Below are positions 16,128 through 27,682 of a stretch of DNA of 64,000 bases, in pieces; position 1 is the first letter of the stretch; every line of letters begins with the position of its first letter. The notes below the pieces were generated by a model that did not search any database, was not told the origin of the DNA, and worked only from the letters and a program-made list of their open reading frames with translations. This stretch comes from Streptomyces sp. V2I9 (GTDB taxonomy: Bacteria > Actinomycetota > Actinomycetes > Streptomycetales > Streptomycetaceae). The position numbers and the translations under genes are program-made. The stretch spans positions 5,036,626 to 5,100,625 of the forward strand of contig NZ_JAUSZJ010000002.1 in NCBI RefSeq assembly GCF_030817475.1, in the 5' to 3' direction.

Positions 16128-18566
16128 CTACGCCGGGCGCAGCCACACCGTCGCCAGCGGCGGCAGCGTCAGCGAGATGCTCGACGGCCGTCCGTGCGCG
16201 GGCACCGCCTCCGCCTTCACCGGCTCCTCGTTGCGCACGTCGCCGCCGCCGTAACGGGCCGCGTCGGTGTTCAGCACCTCGACCCAGCCCTCCGCACCGG
16301 TCTCCGGCACCCCGAGACGGTAGTCGGTGCGGACCGCCGGGGAGAAGTGCGAGACCGCCAGGAGCGGCGAGCCGTCCGCGTCGTACCGCAGGAACGCGAA
16401 CACGTTGTCCTCGGCCGCGCCGCCGTCCACCCAGCTGAACCCCTCCGGCACGGTGTCGCGCTGCCACAGCGCGGGCACCGCCCCGTACACCGCGTTCAGG
16501 TCGCCGACCAGGGTCCGCACACCGCGGTGGTCGGCGGACGCCTCGTACGAGGGGTCGAGCAGCCACCAGTCCGGGCCGTGCCCCTCGGACCACTCCGCGC
16601 CCTGCGCGAACTCCTGCCCCATGAACAGCAGTTGCTTGCCGGGGTGGGCCCACATGAAACCCAGGTACGCGCGGTGGTTCGCCCGCCGCTGCCACCAGTC
16701 GCCGGGCATCTTCGTCACCAGCGCCTGCTTGCCGTGCACCACCTCGTCGTGCGAGATCGGCAGCACGTAGTTCTCGCTGTAGGCGTACACCATCGAGAAC
16801 GTCATCTCGTTGTGGTGGTACTTGCGGTGGACCGGCTCCTTCGCCATGTACTGGAGGGAGTCGTGCATCCAGCCCATGTTCCACTTCAGCCCGAAGCCGA
16901 GGCCCCCGCTGTCGGTGGGCCGGGTGACGCCGTCCCAGGCGGTGGACTCCTCCGCGATGGTGACGACGCCCGGATTGCGCCGGTAGACGGTCGCGTTCAT
17001 CTCCTGGAGGAAGGCGACCGCGTCCAGGTTCTCCCGCCCGCCGAACTCGTTGGGCGACCACTGGCCGTCCTCGCGCGAGTAGTCGAGGTAGAGCATGGAG
17101 GCCACCGCGTCCACCCGGAGCCCGTCGATGTGGAACTCCTCGCACCAGTACGTGGCGTTGGCGACCAGGAAGTTGCGGACCTCGGTGCGGCCGTAGTCGA
17201 ACTCCAGCGTTCCCCAGTCCGGGTGCGCGGCACGCTGCGGGTCGGAGTGCTCGTACAGCGGCCGGCCGTCGAACTCGGCCAGCGCCCAGTCGTCGCGCGG
17301 GAAGTGGGCCGGGACCCAGTCCATGATGACGCCGATCCCGGCCCGGTGCAGGGCGTCGACGAGGAAGCGGAAGTCGTCCGGGGTGCCCATCCGGGAGGTC
17401 GGGGCGTAGAACCCGGTGACCTGGTAGCCCCAGGAACCGCCGAAGGGGTGCTCCGAGACCGGCATCAGCTCGACATGCGTGAAGCCCAGATCCTTGACGT
17501 ACGCCGGGAGCTGTTCGGCGAGTTGACGGTACGTCAGTCCGGGCCGCCACGAAGCCAGGTGGACCTCGTACACCGAGAACGGGGCCTCGTGGACGGGGCG
17601 GTCGCCCCGGTGCGCCATCCAGTCCGCGTCCTGCCACTCGTGGTGCGAGGCGGTGACGACGGACGCGGTCGCCGGCGGCACCTCGGTGCGGCGGGCCATC
17701 GGGTCGGCCCGGACCGTGTGCGAACCGTCCGGACGGCAGATGTCGTACTTGTACAGCGCACCCTCCCCGACCCCCGGCAGGAACAGCTCCCACACCCCGG
17801 TCGAGCCCAGCGAACGCATCGGGAAGGCCGTGCCGTCCCAGTAGGCGAAGTCACCGGTGACCCGCACGCCGCGCGCGTTCGGCGCCCAGACGGTGAACCG
17901 GGTCCCGGCCACCCCCTGGTGGACCATCGGCTCCGCGCCGAGCGCCCGCCACAACTCCTCGTGGCGGCCCTCGCCGATCAGGTGCAGATCCAGCTCCCCG
18001 AGGGCGGGCCAGAAGCGGTAGGGGTCCTCCACCTCGACGGTGTTGTCGTCATAGGCCACCTCCAGCCGGTACGCGGGGATCTCCGGCACCGGCAGCACGC
18101 CGGAGAAGAACCCGTCGCCGTCGTCGTGCAGTTCGGCCCGCAGACCGGTCGCCAGCACGGTGACGGAACGGGCGAACGGCCGCAGCGCGCGTACCAGCAC
18201 GCCGCCGGGGATCGGGTGCGCGCCCAGCACGTCGTGCGGCGCGTGGTGGTCGCCGGCCAGCAGGCGGCCCCGGTCCGCGGGGTCCAGGGCCGGTGCGGGG
18301 CGGGCGCCCTGGCCGTCGGCGGCCTGCCGGGGGCGCGGCGGGCCCGCCTCCGCCCCCGCGGTCCGGGTGCGCTTCGCGGGGACGGGCTCCGTGGCGGTCG
18401 TGGTGGCCGCGGGCGACGGGGCCGCCGACGCCTCGGCGGACGCTGCGGCGGAGACCCCGGCCGGGGCCGCGGCCGGGGGCCCGGCGGGCGATTCCGCCCG
18501 GACCTCGACCGGGATCTCGGCGGTCTGCTTGCGGGATGCCTTGCGGGACGGCTTGCGGGCGGTCAC
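16128..18566 (-). CDS. glgB: 1,4-alpha-glucan branching enzyme
   Basis: Cuts alpha-1,4 chains and rejoins them as alpha-1,6 branches; in this pathway it branches the linear glucan made by GlgE. 812 residues, longer than usual because of about 90 N-terminal Ala/Pro/Lys-rich residues (MTARKPSRKASRKQTAE...). Two beta-sandwich regions precede the GH13 barrel. The four conserved regions are visible: DWVPAHF, GLRVDAVASMLYLDY with nucleophile Asp486, EESTAW with acid/base Glu540, and LPISHDEVVHGK. It is the last gene of the minus-strand glgE-treS-mak-glgB cluster, 72 bp after the maltokinase gene. S. coelicolor has glgB in the same place and a second copy elsewhere. Confidence 0.96.
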   Translation of the reverse strand: MTARKPSRKASRKQTAEIPVEVRAESPAGPPAAAPAGVSAAASAEASAAPSPAATTTATEPVPAKRTRTAGAEAGPPRPRQAADGQGARPAPALDPADRGRLLAGDHHAPHDVLGAHPIPGGVLVRALRPFARSVTVLATGLRAELHDDGDGFFSGVLPVPEIPAYRLEVAYDDNTVEVEDPYRFWPALGELDLHLIGEGRHEELWRALGAEPMVHQGVAGTRFTVWAPNARGVRVTGDFAYWDGTAFPMRSLGSTGVWELFLPGVGEGALYKYDICRPDGSHTVRADPMARRTEVPPATASVVTASHHEWQDADWMAHRGDRPVHEAPFSVYEVHLASWRPGLTYRQLAEQLPAYVKDLGFTHVELMPVSEHPFGGSWGYQVTGFYAPTSRMGTPDDFRFLVDALHRAGIGVIMDWVPAHFPRDDWALAEFDGRPLYEHSDPQRAAHPDWGTLEFDYGRTEVRNFLVANATYWCEEFHIDGLRVDAVASMLYLDYSREDGQWSPNEFGGRENLDAVAFLQEMNATVYRRNPGVVTIAEESTAWDGVTRPTDSGGLGFGLKWNMGWMHDSLQYMAKEPVHRKYHHNEMTFSMVYAYSENYVLPISHDEVVHGKQALVTKMPGDWWQRRANHRAYLGFMWAHPGKQLLFMGQEFAQGAEWSEGHGPDWWLLDPSYEASADHRGVRTLVGDLNAVYGAVPALWQRDTVPEGFSWVDGGAAEDNVFAFLRYDADGSPLLAVSHFSPAVRTDYRLGVPETGAEGWVEVLNTDAARYGGGDVRNEEPVKAEAVPAHGRPSSISLTLPPLATVWLRPA

Positions 18567-18638
18567 AGGGACTGCCTCCTCGGGGAGTGAAGGGAGAGAA
18601 CCACGGGGGTAGGGGGAGGGGCGGGAGGCCGGGCCCGC

Positions 18639-20060
18639 TCAGGCGGCGGCGGACCGGGCCAGCCGTTGGATGGCCGCCATGGGGACCGGCAGCCAGTCGG
18701 GGCGGTGCCGGGCCTCGTACAGCACCTCGTACACGGCCTTGTCCGTCTCGTGGGCACGCAGCAGCTCCGGCTCGCCGCGCGGATCGGTGCCCGACGCCTG
18801 CGCGTAGCCCTCGCAGTAGGCGGCACGGCAGCGGGCCGCCCACTCCGGATTCCACGGGCGGTGCGAGCGGGCCGCGTAGTCGAACGACCGCAGCATGCCC
18901 GCCACATCGCGCACCGGGGGCGCGGGGCTGCGGCGCTCGGCCAGCGGCCGGGCCGGTTCGCCCTCGAAGTCGATCAGCGACCAGAAGCCGTCGGCGGAGC
19001 GCAGCGTCTGCCCGAGGTGGAGATCGCCGTGCACGCGCTGCTGGGCCCAGCCGCTGCCCCGTACCCCGAGGTCGGTCACCGCGTCGAAGGCGGCGCGGAG
19101 CCCCGGGACGTACGGCGCCAGTGCCGGGACCGCCCGCGCGGCCGACTCCAGTCGCCGGGTCATCTCCGCGACGAGCTGCCGGGTCTGGGTCCCGCGCAGC
19201 GCCGGGGTGGGCAGCGCGGCGGCGAGCGCCGTGTGCACCTCGGCGGTGGCCCGGCCGAGCGCCCGCGCCTCGGGCAGGAAGTCGCGTCCCGCCGCGAGCG
19301 CGGACAGGGCGAGCTGCCACCCGTCGCGGGCCCCGCGCAGGAAGGGCTGGAGGACGCCGAGGGTGAGCGGTTCGGGTCCCGGCGCCTCGAACCAGGCGAC
19401 CGGGGCCGGCACCCGCTCGCACTTCTCGCGGGCCAGCGCGAGCGGCAGCTCCAGGTCCGGGTTGTCGCCCGGGAAGACGCGTCGGAAGATCTTGAGGATG
19501 TACGCGTCCCCGTAGACCAGCGAGGAGTTGGACTGCTCGGCGTCCAGGACCCGCGGCGGGAGGCCGTCCGGGATCGGGGCGGTCCGCTCGAAGCGCAGCG
19601 CGCCGAGCCTGCCGGGTCTGCGGAGACGTTCCAGCAGGAGATCGGCCAGCCGCGGATCGTGCAGCGCGTCGTAGACGGTCCGTCCGGCGAGCGGACCCCG
19701 CTCGACCTGGCCGATCAGCGCCCCCGCGAGCGTGGGGGGCAGCGACGTCCGCACGCCCAGCAGGAGTTGGTAGCAGTCCTCGTCGGGGCGGCTGTCCCGC
19801 GAGGGCTGTTCGGCGCGCAGCAGCAGATGCAGGAGCCCCGGTCCCGCCGTGCCGTGCAGCGGCAGCATCTCGGTGGCCGAGACCAGCGAGAAGCCGGTGA
19901 CCGGCCGGCCCTTGCCGGCGAACCACCGCTGCCGGGGCAGCCAGGAGTGGAGCAGGGGGGCGAGGGACGGGAGGAGTTCTCCTTCCCCCGTACTGCCGGT
20001 CGTTGCGCTGTTCCTCGTGATCTTCGCCAGGGCGACGTGACTGGATGCAGCCTCCGACAT
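18639..20060 (-). CDS. mak: Maltokinase (Pep2/Mak)
   Basis: Phosphorylates maltose from TreS to alpha-maltose 1-phosphate, the substrate of GlgE. 473 residues with an aminoglycoside-phosphotransferase-like kinase fold: an N-terminal cap beginning LLHSWLPRQRWFAGKGRPV, the central EQSNSSLVYGDAYILKIFRR stretch with the ATP-binding Lys, the catalytic RVHGDLHLGQTL loop and the metal-binding LIDFEGEP. The ATG at 20060 follows AAAGGA. In some actinobacteria mak is fused to treS; here it is a separate gene, split from treS by 254 bp containing a strong hairpin, so it may have its own promoter. Confidence 0.93.
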   Translation of the reverse strand: MSEAASSHVALAKITRNSATTGSTGEGELLPSLAPLLHSWLPRQRWFAGKGRPVTGFSLVSATEMLPLHGTAGPGLLHLLLRAEQPSRDSRPDEDCYQLLLGVRTSLPPTLAGALIGQVERGPLAGRTVYDALHDPRLADLLLERLRRPGRLGALRFERTAPIPDGLPPRVLDAEQSNSSLVYGDAYILKIFRRVFPGDNPDLELPLALAREKCERVPAPVAWFEAPGPEPLTLGVLQPFLRGARDGWQLALSALAAGRDFLPEARALGRATAEVHTALAAALPTPALRGTQTRQLVAEMTRRLESAARAVPALAPYVPGLRAAFDAVTDLGVRGSGWAQQRVHGDLHLGQTLRSADGFWSLIDFEGEPARPLAERRSPAPPVRDVAGMLRSFDYAARSHRPWNPEWAARCRAAYCEGYAQASGTDPRGEPELLRAHETDKAVYEVLYEARHRPDWLPVPMAAIQRLARSAAA

Positions 20061-20158
20061 GGCATCGCGTCCTTTCCCCGGGCACACCACAGGATGCGAA
20101 GAGTGTCCCGGATTGCGGCAATGGCTGTCCGGCTGTGCGGGACGTGTCGGGAGAGGAG

Positions 20159-20221
20159 GGTCCTTACGGACTCGAACGGCGGAACCGTGCGGACTCCGAA
20201 GGTCCTTCGGCAGGTCCTTCG
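20159..20221. repeat. Three GGTCCTT copies before the maltokinase gene
   Basis: GGTCCTT occurs at 20159, 20201 and 20213, the last two inside GGTCCTTCG copies 12 bp apart. They lie between the treS-side hairpin and the maltokinase start. They may be protein-binding sites or chance. Confidence 0.25.
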
Positions 20222-20236
20222 TTTCGCTCAGAGTGC

Positions 20237-20270
20237 CCCGTGCGGGACGGCGGAAACCGTCCCGCACGGG
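20237..20270 (-). terminator. Hairpin between treS and mak
   Basis: Perfect 14-bp stem (20237-20250 with 20257-20270) and 6-nt loop, 45 bp after the treS stop and 177 bp before the maltokinase ATG on the minus strand. It would end or weaken the glgE-treS transcript within the cluster. Confidence 0.7.
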
Positions 20271-20314
20271 CGGGTGGAGCATGGGGCGCCTCCGGCGGAT
20301 CAGCGCCTCACGCC

Positions 20315-22017
<1,703 letters not shown>

Positions 22018-22021
<4 letters not shown>

Positions 22022-24036
22022 GGTGTGGGTGACCCTCCGGTCGGCGGGGACGGTCGCAGGACCGCGATGTGCGCAGGCGTGACGCCCGGCTCCAGGCGCA
22101 CATAGAAGGTCCTGCCCCAGTGGTAGGTATCGCCGGTGAGCTCGTCGCGCACCGGTACGCGCTCGTGCCGGGAAAGGCCGAGCCGCTCCATGTCCAACGA
22201 GACCGTGGCCTCCTGGGTGTGGTGCGGGTCGAGGTTCACGACCACCAGAACGGTGTTCGATCCGGAGCGCTTGCTGTAGACGAGCAGCGCGTCGTTGTCG
22301 GCGTGGTGGAAGTGGACGTCGCGCAGCTGCCGCAGAGCGGGGTTACGCCGGCGGATCCGGTTCAGCGAGGTGATCAGGGGCGTCAGCGTCCGGCCTTCGC
22401 GTTCCGCCGACTCCCAGTCCCTCGGGCGCAGTTCGTACTTCTCCGAGTTCAGGTACTCCTCGCTCCCCGGCTTGGCCGGGGTGTTCTCGCACAGCTCGAA
22501 CCCCGCGTAAACGCCCCACGAGGGGGACAGTGTCGCGGCCAGCACCGCCCGCGCCTCGAAGGCCGGACGGCCGCCCTCCTGGAGGTAGCCGGGAAGGATG
22601 TCGGGGGTGTTCACGAAGAAGTTGGGCCGCATGTACGAGGCGGCGTCCCCGGCCAGCTCCGTGACGTACTCCGTCAGCTCCTGCCGGGTGTTGCGCCAGG
22701 TGAAGTACGTGTACGACTGCTGGAAGCCGATCGCGCCGAGCGTGCGCATCATCGCGGGTCGGGTGAACGCCTCCGCCAGGAAGATGACGTCGGGGTCGGC
22801 GCCGTTGATCTCCTCGATCACCTTCTCCCAGAACACCACCGGCTTGGTGTGCGGATTGTCGACCCGGAAGATCCGCACCCCGCGGTCCATCCAGAAGCGC
22901 AGGATGCGCACCGTCTCCGCCACCAGACCGCGCATGTCCTTGTCGAAGGCGATCGGGTAGATGTCCTGGTACTTCTTCGGCGGGTTCTCGGCGTACGCGA
23001 TCGACCCGTCGAGGCGGTGGTGGAACCAGTCCGGGTGCTCCTTGACCCACGGGTGGTCCGGCGAGCACTGGAGTGCGAAGTCCAGCGCGATCTCCATCCG
23101 CAGGTTGCGGGCCACCGACACGAAGTGGTCGAAGTCCTCCAGCGTGCCCAGCTCCGGGTGGACCGCGTCGTGCCCGCCGTCCGCCGAACCGATCGCCCAC
23201 GGCACCCCCGGATCGTGCTCACCGGGCGTCAGGCTGTTGTTCGGCCCCTTGCGGTGGGTCGTCCCGATGGGGTGGACCGGCGGCAGATAGACCACGTCGA
23301 ACCCCATGGCGGCGACCGCGGGCAGCCGCTCGGCCGCCGTCCGGAACGTGCCGCTGACCAGCCGGGTCGGGGCGTCGGGCGAGGTGTCGGCCGGGTCCAC
23401 CGGCACCCGCTTCGCCCCCTCCGAGCGGGGGAACAGCTCGTACCACGACCCGAACAGCGCCCGCTCGCGCTCCACCCGGACCGCCAGCGGCTTGGACCGG
23501 GTGACCAGTTCGCGCAGCGGATACCGGGCGAGGACCGCCTCGGCCGCCGGGGTCAGCGCCGCGGCGAGCCGGGCCCCGGCCGGGTGGGCGGTGTCGCGCA
23601 GCGCGTCCACCGCCGCGAGCACGGCCTCGCGGCCGTGCTTCTTGGGCACGCCCGCGGCGGCCCGCTCCAGCAGCGCGGCGCCTTCCGCCAGCACCAGGTC
23701 CGTGTCGATGCCCGCCGGGATCTTGATCGCGGCGTGGTGGCGCCAGGTGGTGACCGGATCGCTCCACGCCTCCACCGTGTACGTCCAGCGGCCCTCGGAG
23801 TCCGGGGTGATGTCCGTCCCCCACCGGTCCGTGCCCGGGGCCAGCTCGCGCATCGGGGTCCACGGACCGACCCGCCCGCCCGGATCGCGCAGCACGACGT
23901 TGGCGGCCACCGCGTCATGGCCTTCGCGGAAGACGGTGGCACTGACCTGGAAGGTCTCACCGACGACGGCCTTCACCGCCCGTCTGCCGCAGTCGACGAG
24001 AGGACGGACGTCCAGGACGGGAATACGACCGATCAT
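22018..24036 (-). CDS. glgE: Maltose 1-phosphate maltosyltransferase
   Basis: Adds maltosyl units from alpha-maltose 1-phosphate to growing alpha-1,4-glucans. 672 residues, GH13 subfamily 3, very close to the S. coelicolor GlgEI sequence I remember (675 residues). Nucleophile Asp393 lies in FRVDNPHTKP and acid/base Glu422 in FLAEAFTRP. The N-terminal beta-sandwich and long helical insert (residues about 1-200) mediate dimerisation in known structures. The ATG at 24036 has a weak AGGTGA upstream; earlier in-frame starts would add an unconserved tail. It is first in the operon with treS and faces away from glgP across 741 bp. Confidence 0.96.
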
Positions 24037-24777
24037 GGAATCACCTGAGGGCTGGAGGAGCTCTGCGTGCATGGGGGACGGCACGCGGGCGGAGGGCCGA
24101 CCGCGTGTGCCGCGAAGACGGGGATCTGTCCTTTGTAGCTGCTCAGCTGTCCGCTGATGGGCTCTGGGCATGGCCGCTCCTGTCCGCATTCACTCGAATG
24201 GCACTCGAATGGGTGGGTCGCGGGGGTTTCGCGCATGTTTCGGGACGCGCGGAGAACGTGTGCCGGCCGGGTCGTTCCGCGTACCGGGGAAGCCTTCCCC
24301 GCGTCCCCGGGTGGGAAATCCGGCGCTGTGTCAACTCTTCGGTCGTCACCGAAGGTTCGGGACCCACCGCGCGCGGCGCGTACGCCCCCGGTGGGTGCGG
24401 GGACCCCGAAGCGCCCCCACGGGTTCCGGGTACCCGCTCTGTGGCGCCACACGGCAGCCTTCCCTGTGACCGGGAGGTCCACAAGGCTGCGTACGGGGGT
24501 AAATCGGCCAAACCCGCAGGTGAGAGAAGTGGCGGAGGAGCACGGCCGGGGCGGGAGCGACGGCCGGGGAACGCCGGTGGGGGTATCGGCATCAGCCCCG
24601 GACGGCTTCCGCGCGGGCCCGCGAGGAGGCGCGCGAGCGGGTGGGCCCGGACCCGGTGAGCCGTCCGCGCGCCGTGGCAGGCCGCCACGGACGGTCGCTA
24701 CCGTCAGGGGTGACGGAAGGGGCGCTCACCGTGGTGCGTCCCCTCGGATGCGCAAGTCCCCTGTAAAGGTGGAGTAC
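24037..24777. other. Divergent glgE/glgP control region
   Basis: 741 bp without a convincing gene; open frames across it have poor codon structure. It contains the 11-bp tandem duplication at 24191-24212, the glgP leader with its SD at 24770-24776, and must hold both promoters. Its unusual length for streptomycetes suggests several regulatory sites. Confidence 0.6.
24191..24212. promoter_or_regulatory. Tandem 11-bp repeat, candidate operator
   Basis: CACTCGAATGG is repeated exactly twice in a row. The period is one helical turn, so a protein could bind both copies on the same face. Its first copy also forms CATTC-N4-GAATG, an inverted repeat. It lies about 155 bp upstream of the glgE start. 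Confidence 0.45.
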
Positions 24778-27447
24778 GTGAAGGCCATTCGTCGACTCAC
24801 CGTGCGTCCTGTCCTCCCCGAACCCCTCCGACCCCTCCACGACCTCGCGCGCAACCTGCGCTGGTCGTGGCACACCGAGACCCGTGAGCTCTTCCGGTCC
24901 GCCGACCCCGAGGGGTGGCGGCCCGCGGACGCCGACCCCGTACGCCTGCTCGGTTCGCTGTCCGCCGGGCGGCTCGCCGAACTGGCCGGGGACGAGGAGT
25001 ACCTCGGCCGCCTCGCCGCGGCCTCCGCCGACCTCGCGGAGTATCTGGACGGCCCCCGCTGGTACCAGGAGCAGCGGGCCGCCGGAGCCGAACTCCCGTC
25101 CGCCATCGCCTACTTCTCGCCGGAGTTCGGCGTCACCGCCGCACTGCCCCAGTACAGCGGGGGCCTCGGCATCCTGGCCGGCGACCACCTCAAGGCCGCC
25201 AGCGACCTCGGCGTCCCGCTCATCGGCGTCGGACTCCTCTACCGCCACGGCTACTTCCGCCAGACCCTCTCGCGCGACGGCTGGCAGCAGGAGCACTATC
25301 CCGTTCTCGACCCCGACGAACTCCCGCTCGACCTCGTCCGCGAAGCGGACGGCACCCCGGCGCGCGTCGTCCTCGCCCTCCCCGGCGGACGCTCGCTGCA
25401 CGCCTGTATCCGGCTCGCCCGCGTCGGCCGGGTGCCGCTCCTCCTCCTGGACTCCGACGTCGAGGAGAACGCCCCCGGCGAACGCGACGTCACCGACCGG
25501 CTGTACGGCGGCGGCAGCGACCACCGCCTGCTCCAGGAGATGCTGCTCGGCATCGGCGGCGTGCGCGCGGTCCGCATCTGGTGTCGGATCACCGGCACCC
25601 CCGAACCGGAGGTGTTCCACACCAACGAGGGCCACGCCGGCTTCCTCGGCCTGGAGCGCATCCGCGAACTGGCCTCCGACGGGCTCGACTTCGAGGCCGC
25701 ACTCGAAACCGTTCGGGCCGGAACCGTCTTCACCACCCACACCCCGGTGCCCGCCGGGATAGACCGTTTCGACCGGGGGCTCGTCGCCCGCCACTTCGGC
25801 GACGACGGTGAACTGCCCAACGTACCCGTGGAGAAGGTGCTCGCGCTCGGCACCGAGACCTACCCCGGCGGCGAGCCCGACCTGTTCAACATGGCCGTGA
25901 TGGGCCTGAGGCTCGCCCAGCGCGCCAACGGCGTCTCCACCCTCCACGGGGCGGTCAGCCGGGAGATGTTCTCCGGGCTGTGGCCGGGCTTCGACCCCGC
26001 CGAGGTGCCGATCACCTCCGTCACGAACGGCGTCCACGCCCCCACCTGGGTCGCCCCCGAGGTGTTCCGGCTCGGCGCGGGCCAGGTCGGTGAGGACCGC
26101 GCCCACCGGGTGCTGTCCGGCGGTCCGGTGGCCGACGGGGCGACCGCGTCCGGCTCCACGCCCCGCCGCTGGGGCGCGGTGACCGGCATCGGCGACCAGG
26201 AGATCTGGGACCTGCGCCGGGACCTGCGCGGCCAACTGGTCACCGAGGTCCGCCGCCGCCTCTACGCCTCCTGGCGGCGGCGCGGCGCGGGCACCGCCGA
26301 GCTGGGCTGGATCGACGGCGTCCTCGACCCGGACGTCCTGACCATCGGCTTCGCCCGGCGCGTCCCGTCGTACAAGCGGCTCACGCTCATGCTGCGCGAC
26401 CGCGACCGGCTGCGCGCGCTGCTGCTGCACCCCACGCACCCGATCCAGATCGTCGTCGCGGGCAAGGCCCACCCCGCCGACGACGGAGGGAAGCGGCTGG
26501 TGCAGGAGCTGGTGCGGTTCGCGGACGACCCGCGCGTACGCCACCGCATCGTCTTCCTCCCCGACTACGGCATGGGCATGGCGCAGAAGCTCTATCCGGG
26601 CTGCGACGTCTGGCTCAACAACCCGCTGCGCCCACTGGAGGCGTGCGGCACGAGCGGGATGAAGGCGGCGCTCAACGGGTGCCTCAACCTGTCCGTGCGC
26701 GACGGCTGGTGGGACGAGTGGTTCGACCCGGACTTCGGCTGGGAGATCCCGACCGCCGACGGTTCGTCGGTCGACGAGGACCGCCGGGACGAGCTGGAGG
26801 CGAACGCCCTGTACGCCCTGATCGAGGACCGGGTCGCCCCGCGCTTCTACGACCGGGGTGCGGAGGGGCTGCCGGACCGGTGGATCGAGATGGTCCGCTC
26901 GACCCTGGTCAACCTGGGGCCGAAGGTGCTGGCGGGGCGGATGGTCCGCGAGTACGTGGAACGGCTCTACGCCCCCGCAGCCCGGTCCCGGCGCGCCCTG
27001 GAGCCCGCCGCCGCGCGGGACCTCGCCGCCTGGAAGGCCAGGGTCCGGGCGGCCTGGCAGGGTGTCTCGGTCGACCACGTGGAATCGGTGACGGACACCG
27101 CCGAGGGCGGCTCGGCGGAGCTCGGGTCCACCCTCGCGCTGCGGGCGCGGATCGCGCTCGGCGGGCTCGGCCCGGACGACGTGGAGGTGCAGGTGGTCGC
27201 CGGCCGGGTCGACTCCGGCGACGCCATCGCGGACGCCCAGGTCTTCCCGCTGAAGCCGGCGGGCGGCCAGGACCTGGAGGACCGCTGGCTGTTCGAGGGG
27301 CCGCTCGCGCTGGACCGGACGGGGCCGTACGGCTACACGGTGCGCGTCCTGCCCGCCCATCCGCTGCTGGCCTCCGGCGCCGAACTGGGCCTGGTCGCGC
27401 TGCCGGCCGAGGCGGTGGGGGAGGGCGCGGGCGTGCTGATGCGCTGA
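24778..27447 (+). CDS. glgP: Alpha-glucan phosphorylase
   Basis: Releases glucose 1-phosphate from alpha-1,4-glucan chains. 889 residues, of the actinobacterial/thermophile branch with an N-terminal DUF3417 region (PLHDLARNLRWSWH) that is distinct from the E. coli MalP type. The PLP-binding lysine is Lys629 in the EACGTSGMKAALNG motif. FHTNEGHAGF and FTTHTPVPAGIDRF are also typical. I use the GTG at 24778 because GGTGGAG lies three bases before it; an ATG ten codons upstream is in frame but has no ribosome site. An insert near residues 440-460 (GGPVADGATASGSTP) looks like a loop. It is divergent from glgE; together the genes make and degrade the same polymer. Confidence 0.95.
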   Translation: MKAIRRLTVRPVLPEPLRPLHDLARNLRWSWHTETRELFRSADPEGWRPADADPVRLLGSLSAGRLAELAGDEEYLGRLAAASADLAEYLDGPRWYQEQRAAGAELPSAIAYFSPEFGVTAALPQYSGGLGILAGDHLKAASDLGVPLIGVGLLYRHGYFRQTLSRDGWQQEHYPVLDPDELPLDLVREADGTPARVVLALPGGRSLHACIRLARVGRVPLLLLDSDVEENAPGERDVTDRLYGGGSDHRLLQEMLLGIGGVRAVRIWCRITGTPEPEVFHTNEGHAGFLGLERIRELASDGLDFEAALETVRAGTVFTTHTPVPAGIDRFDRGLVARHFGDDGELPNVPVEKVLALGTETYPGGEPDLFNMAVMGLRLAQRANGVSTLHGAVSREMFSGLWPGFDPAEVPITSVTNGVHAPTWVAPEVFRLGAGQVGEDRAHRVLSGGPVADGATASGSTPRRWGAVTGIGDQEIWDLRRDLRGQLVTEVRRRLYASWRRRGAGTAELGWIDGVLDPDVLTIGFARRVPSYKRLTLMLRDRDRLRALLLHPTHPIQIVVAGKAHPADDGGKRLVQELVRFADDPRVRHRIVFLPDYGMGMAQKLYPGCDVWLNNPLRPLEACGTSGMKAALNGCLNLSVRDGWWDEWFDPDFGWEIPTADGSSVDEDRRDELEANALYALIEDRVAPRFYDRGAEGLPDRWIEMVRSTLVNLGPKVLAGRMVREYVERLYAPAARSRRALEPAAARDLAAWKARVRAAWQGVSVDHVESVTDTAEGGSAELGSTLALRARIALGGLGPDDVEVQVVAGRVDSGDAIADAQVFPLKPAGGQDLEDRWLFEGPLALDRTGPYGYTVRVLPAHPLLASGAELGLVALPAEAVGEGAGVLMR

Positions 27448-27537
27448 GCGGGCGCCTGCGGGTGACGGGACCCGTGCGGCCGGTTCCGGCGTCCGCGGCG
27501 GCCCGCCTCACCCGGCGCTCGCGGGGCGCGGCATGGC

Positions 27538-27669
27538 GAACGGTCCGGGAGGGGGTGAACTCCTCCCGGACCGTTCCGTCTGTGCTCCCTCCGGGCCGGT
27601 GGGCCCGGAGGGTCGGGCTCCCGTCCGGGCCGACCGGTCCGGGAGGGGAACCGAACCCTCCCGGACCGG
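27538..27669. terminator. Three consecutive hairpins between glgP and the M4 protease
   Basis: Three perfect stems in a row: 27538-27552/27562-27576 (15 bp), 27587-27597/27602-27612 (11 bp) and 27634-27647/27656-27669 (14 bp). The first and third share the core GGTCCGGGAGG, so one may be a copy of the other. The array separates convergent genes ending at 27447 and 27683. Confidence 0.85.
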
Positions 27670-27682
27670 CCGGCCGGTGGGA

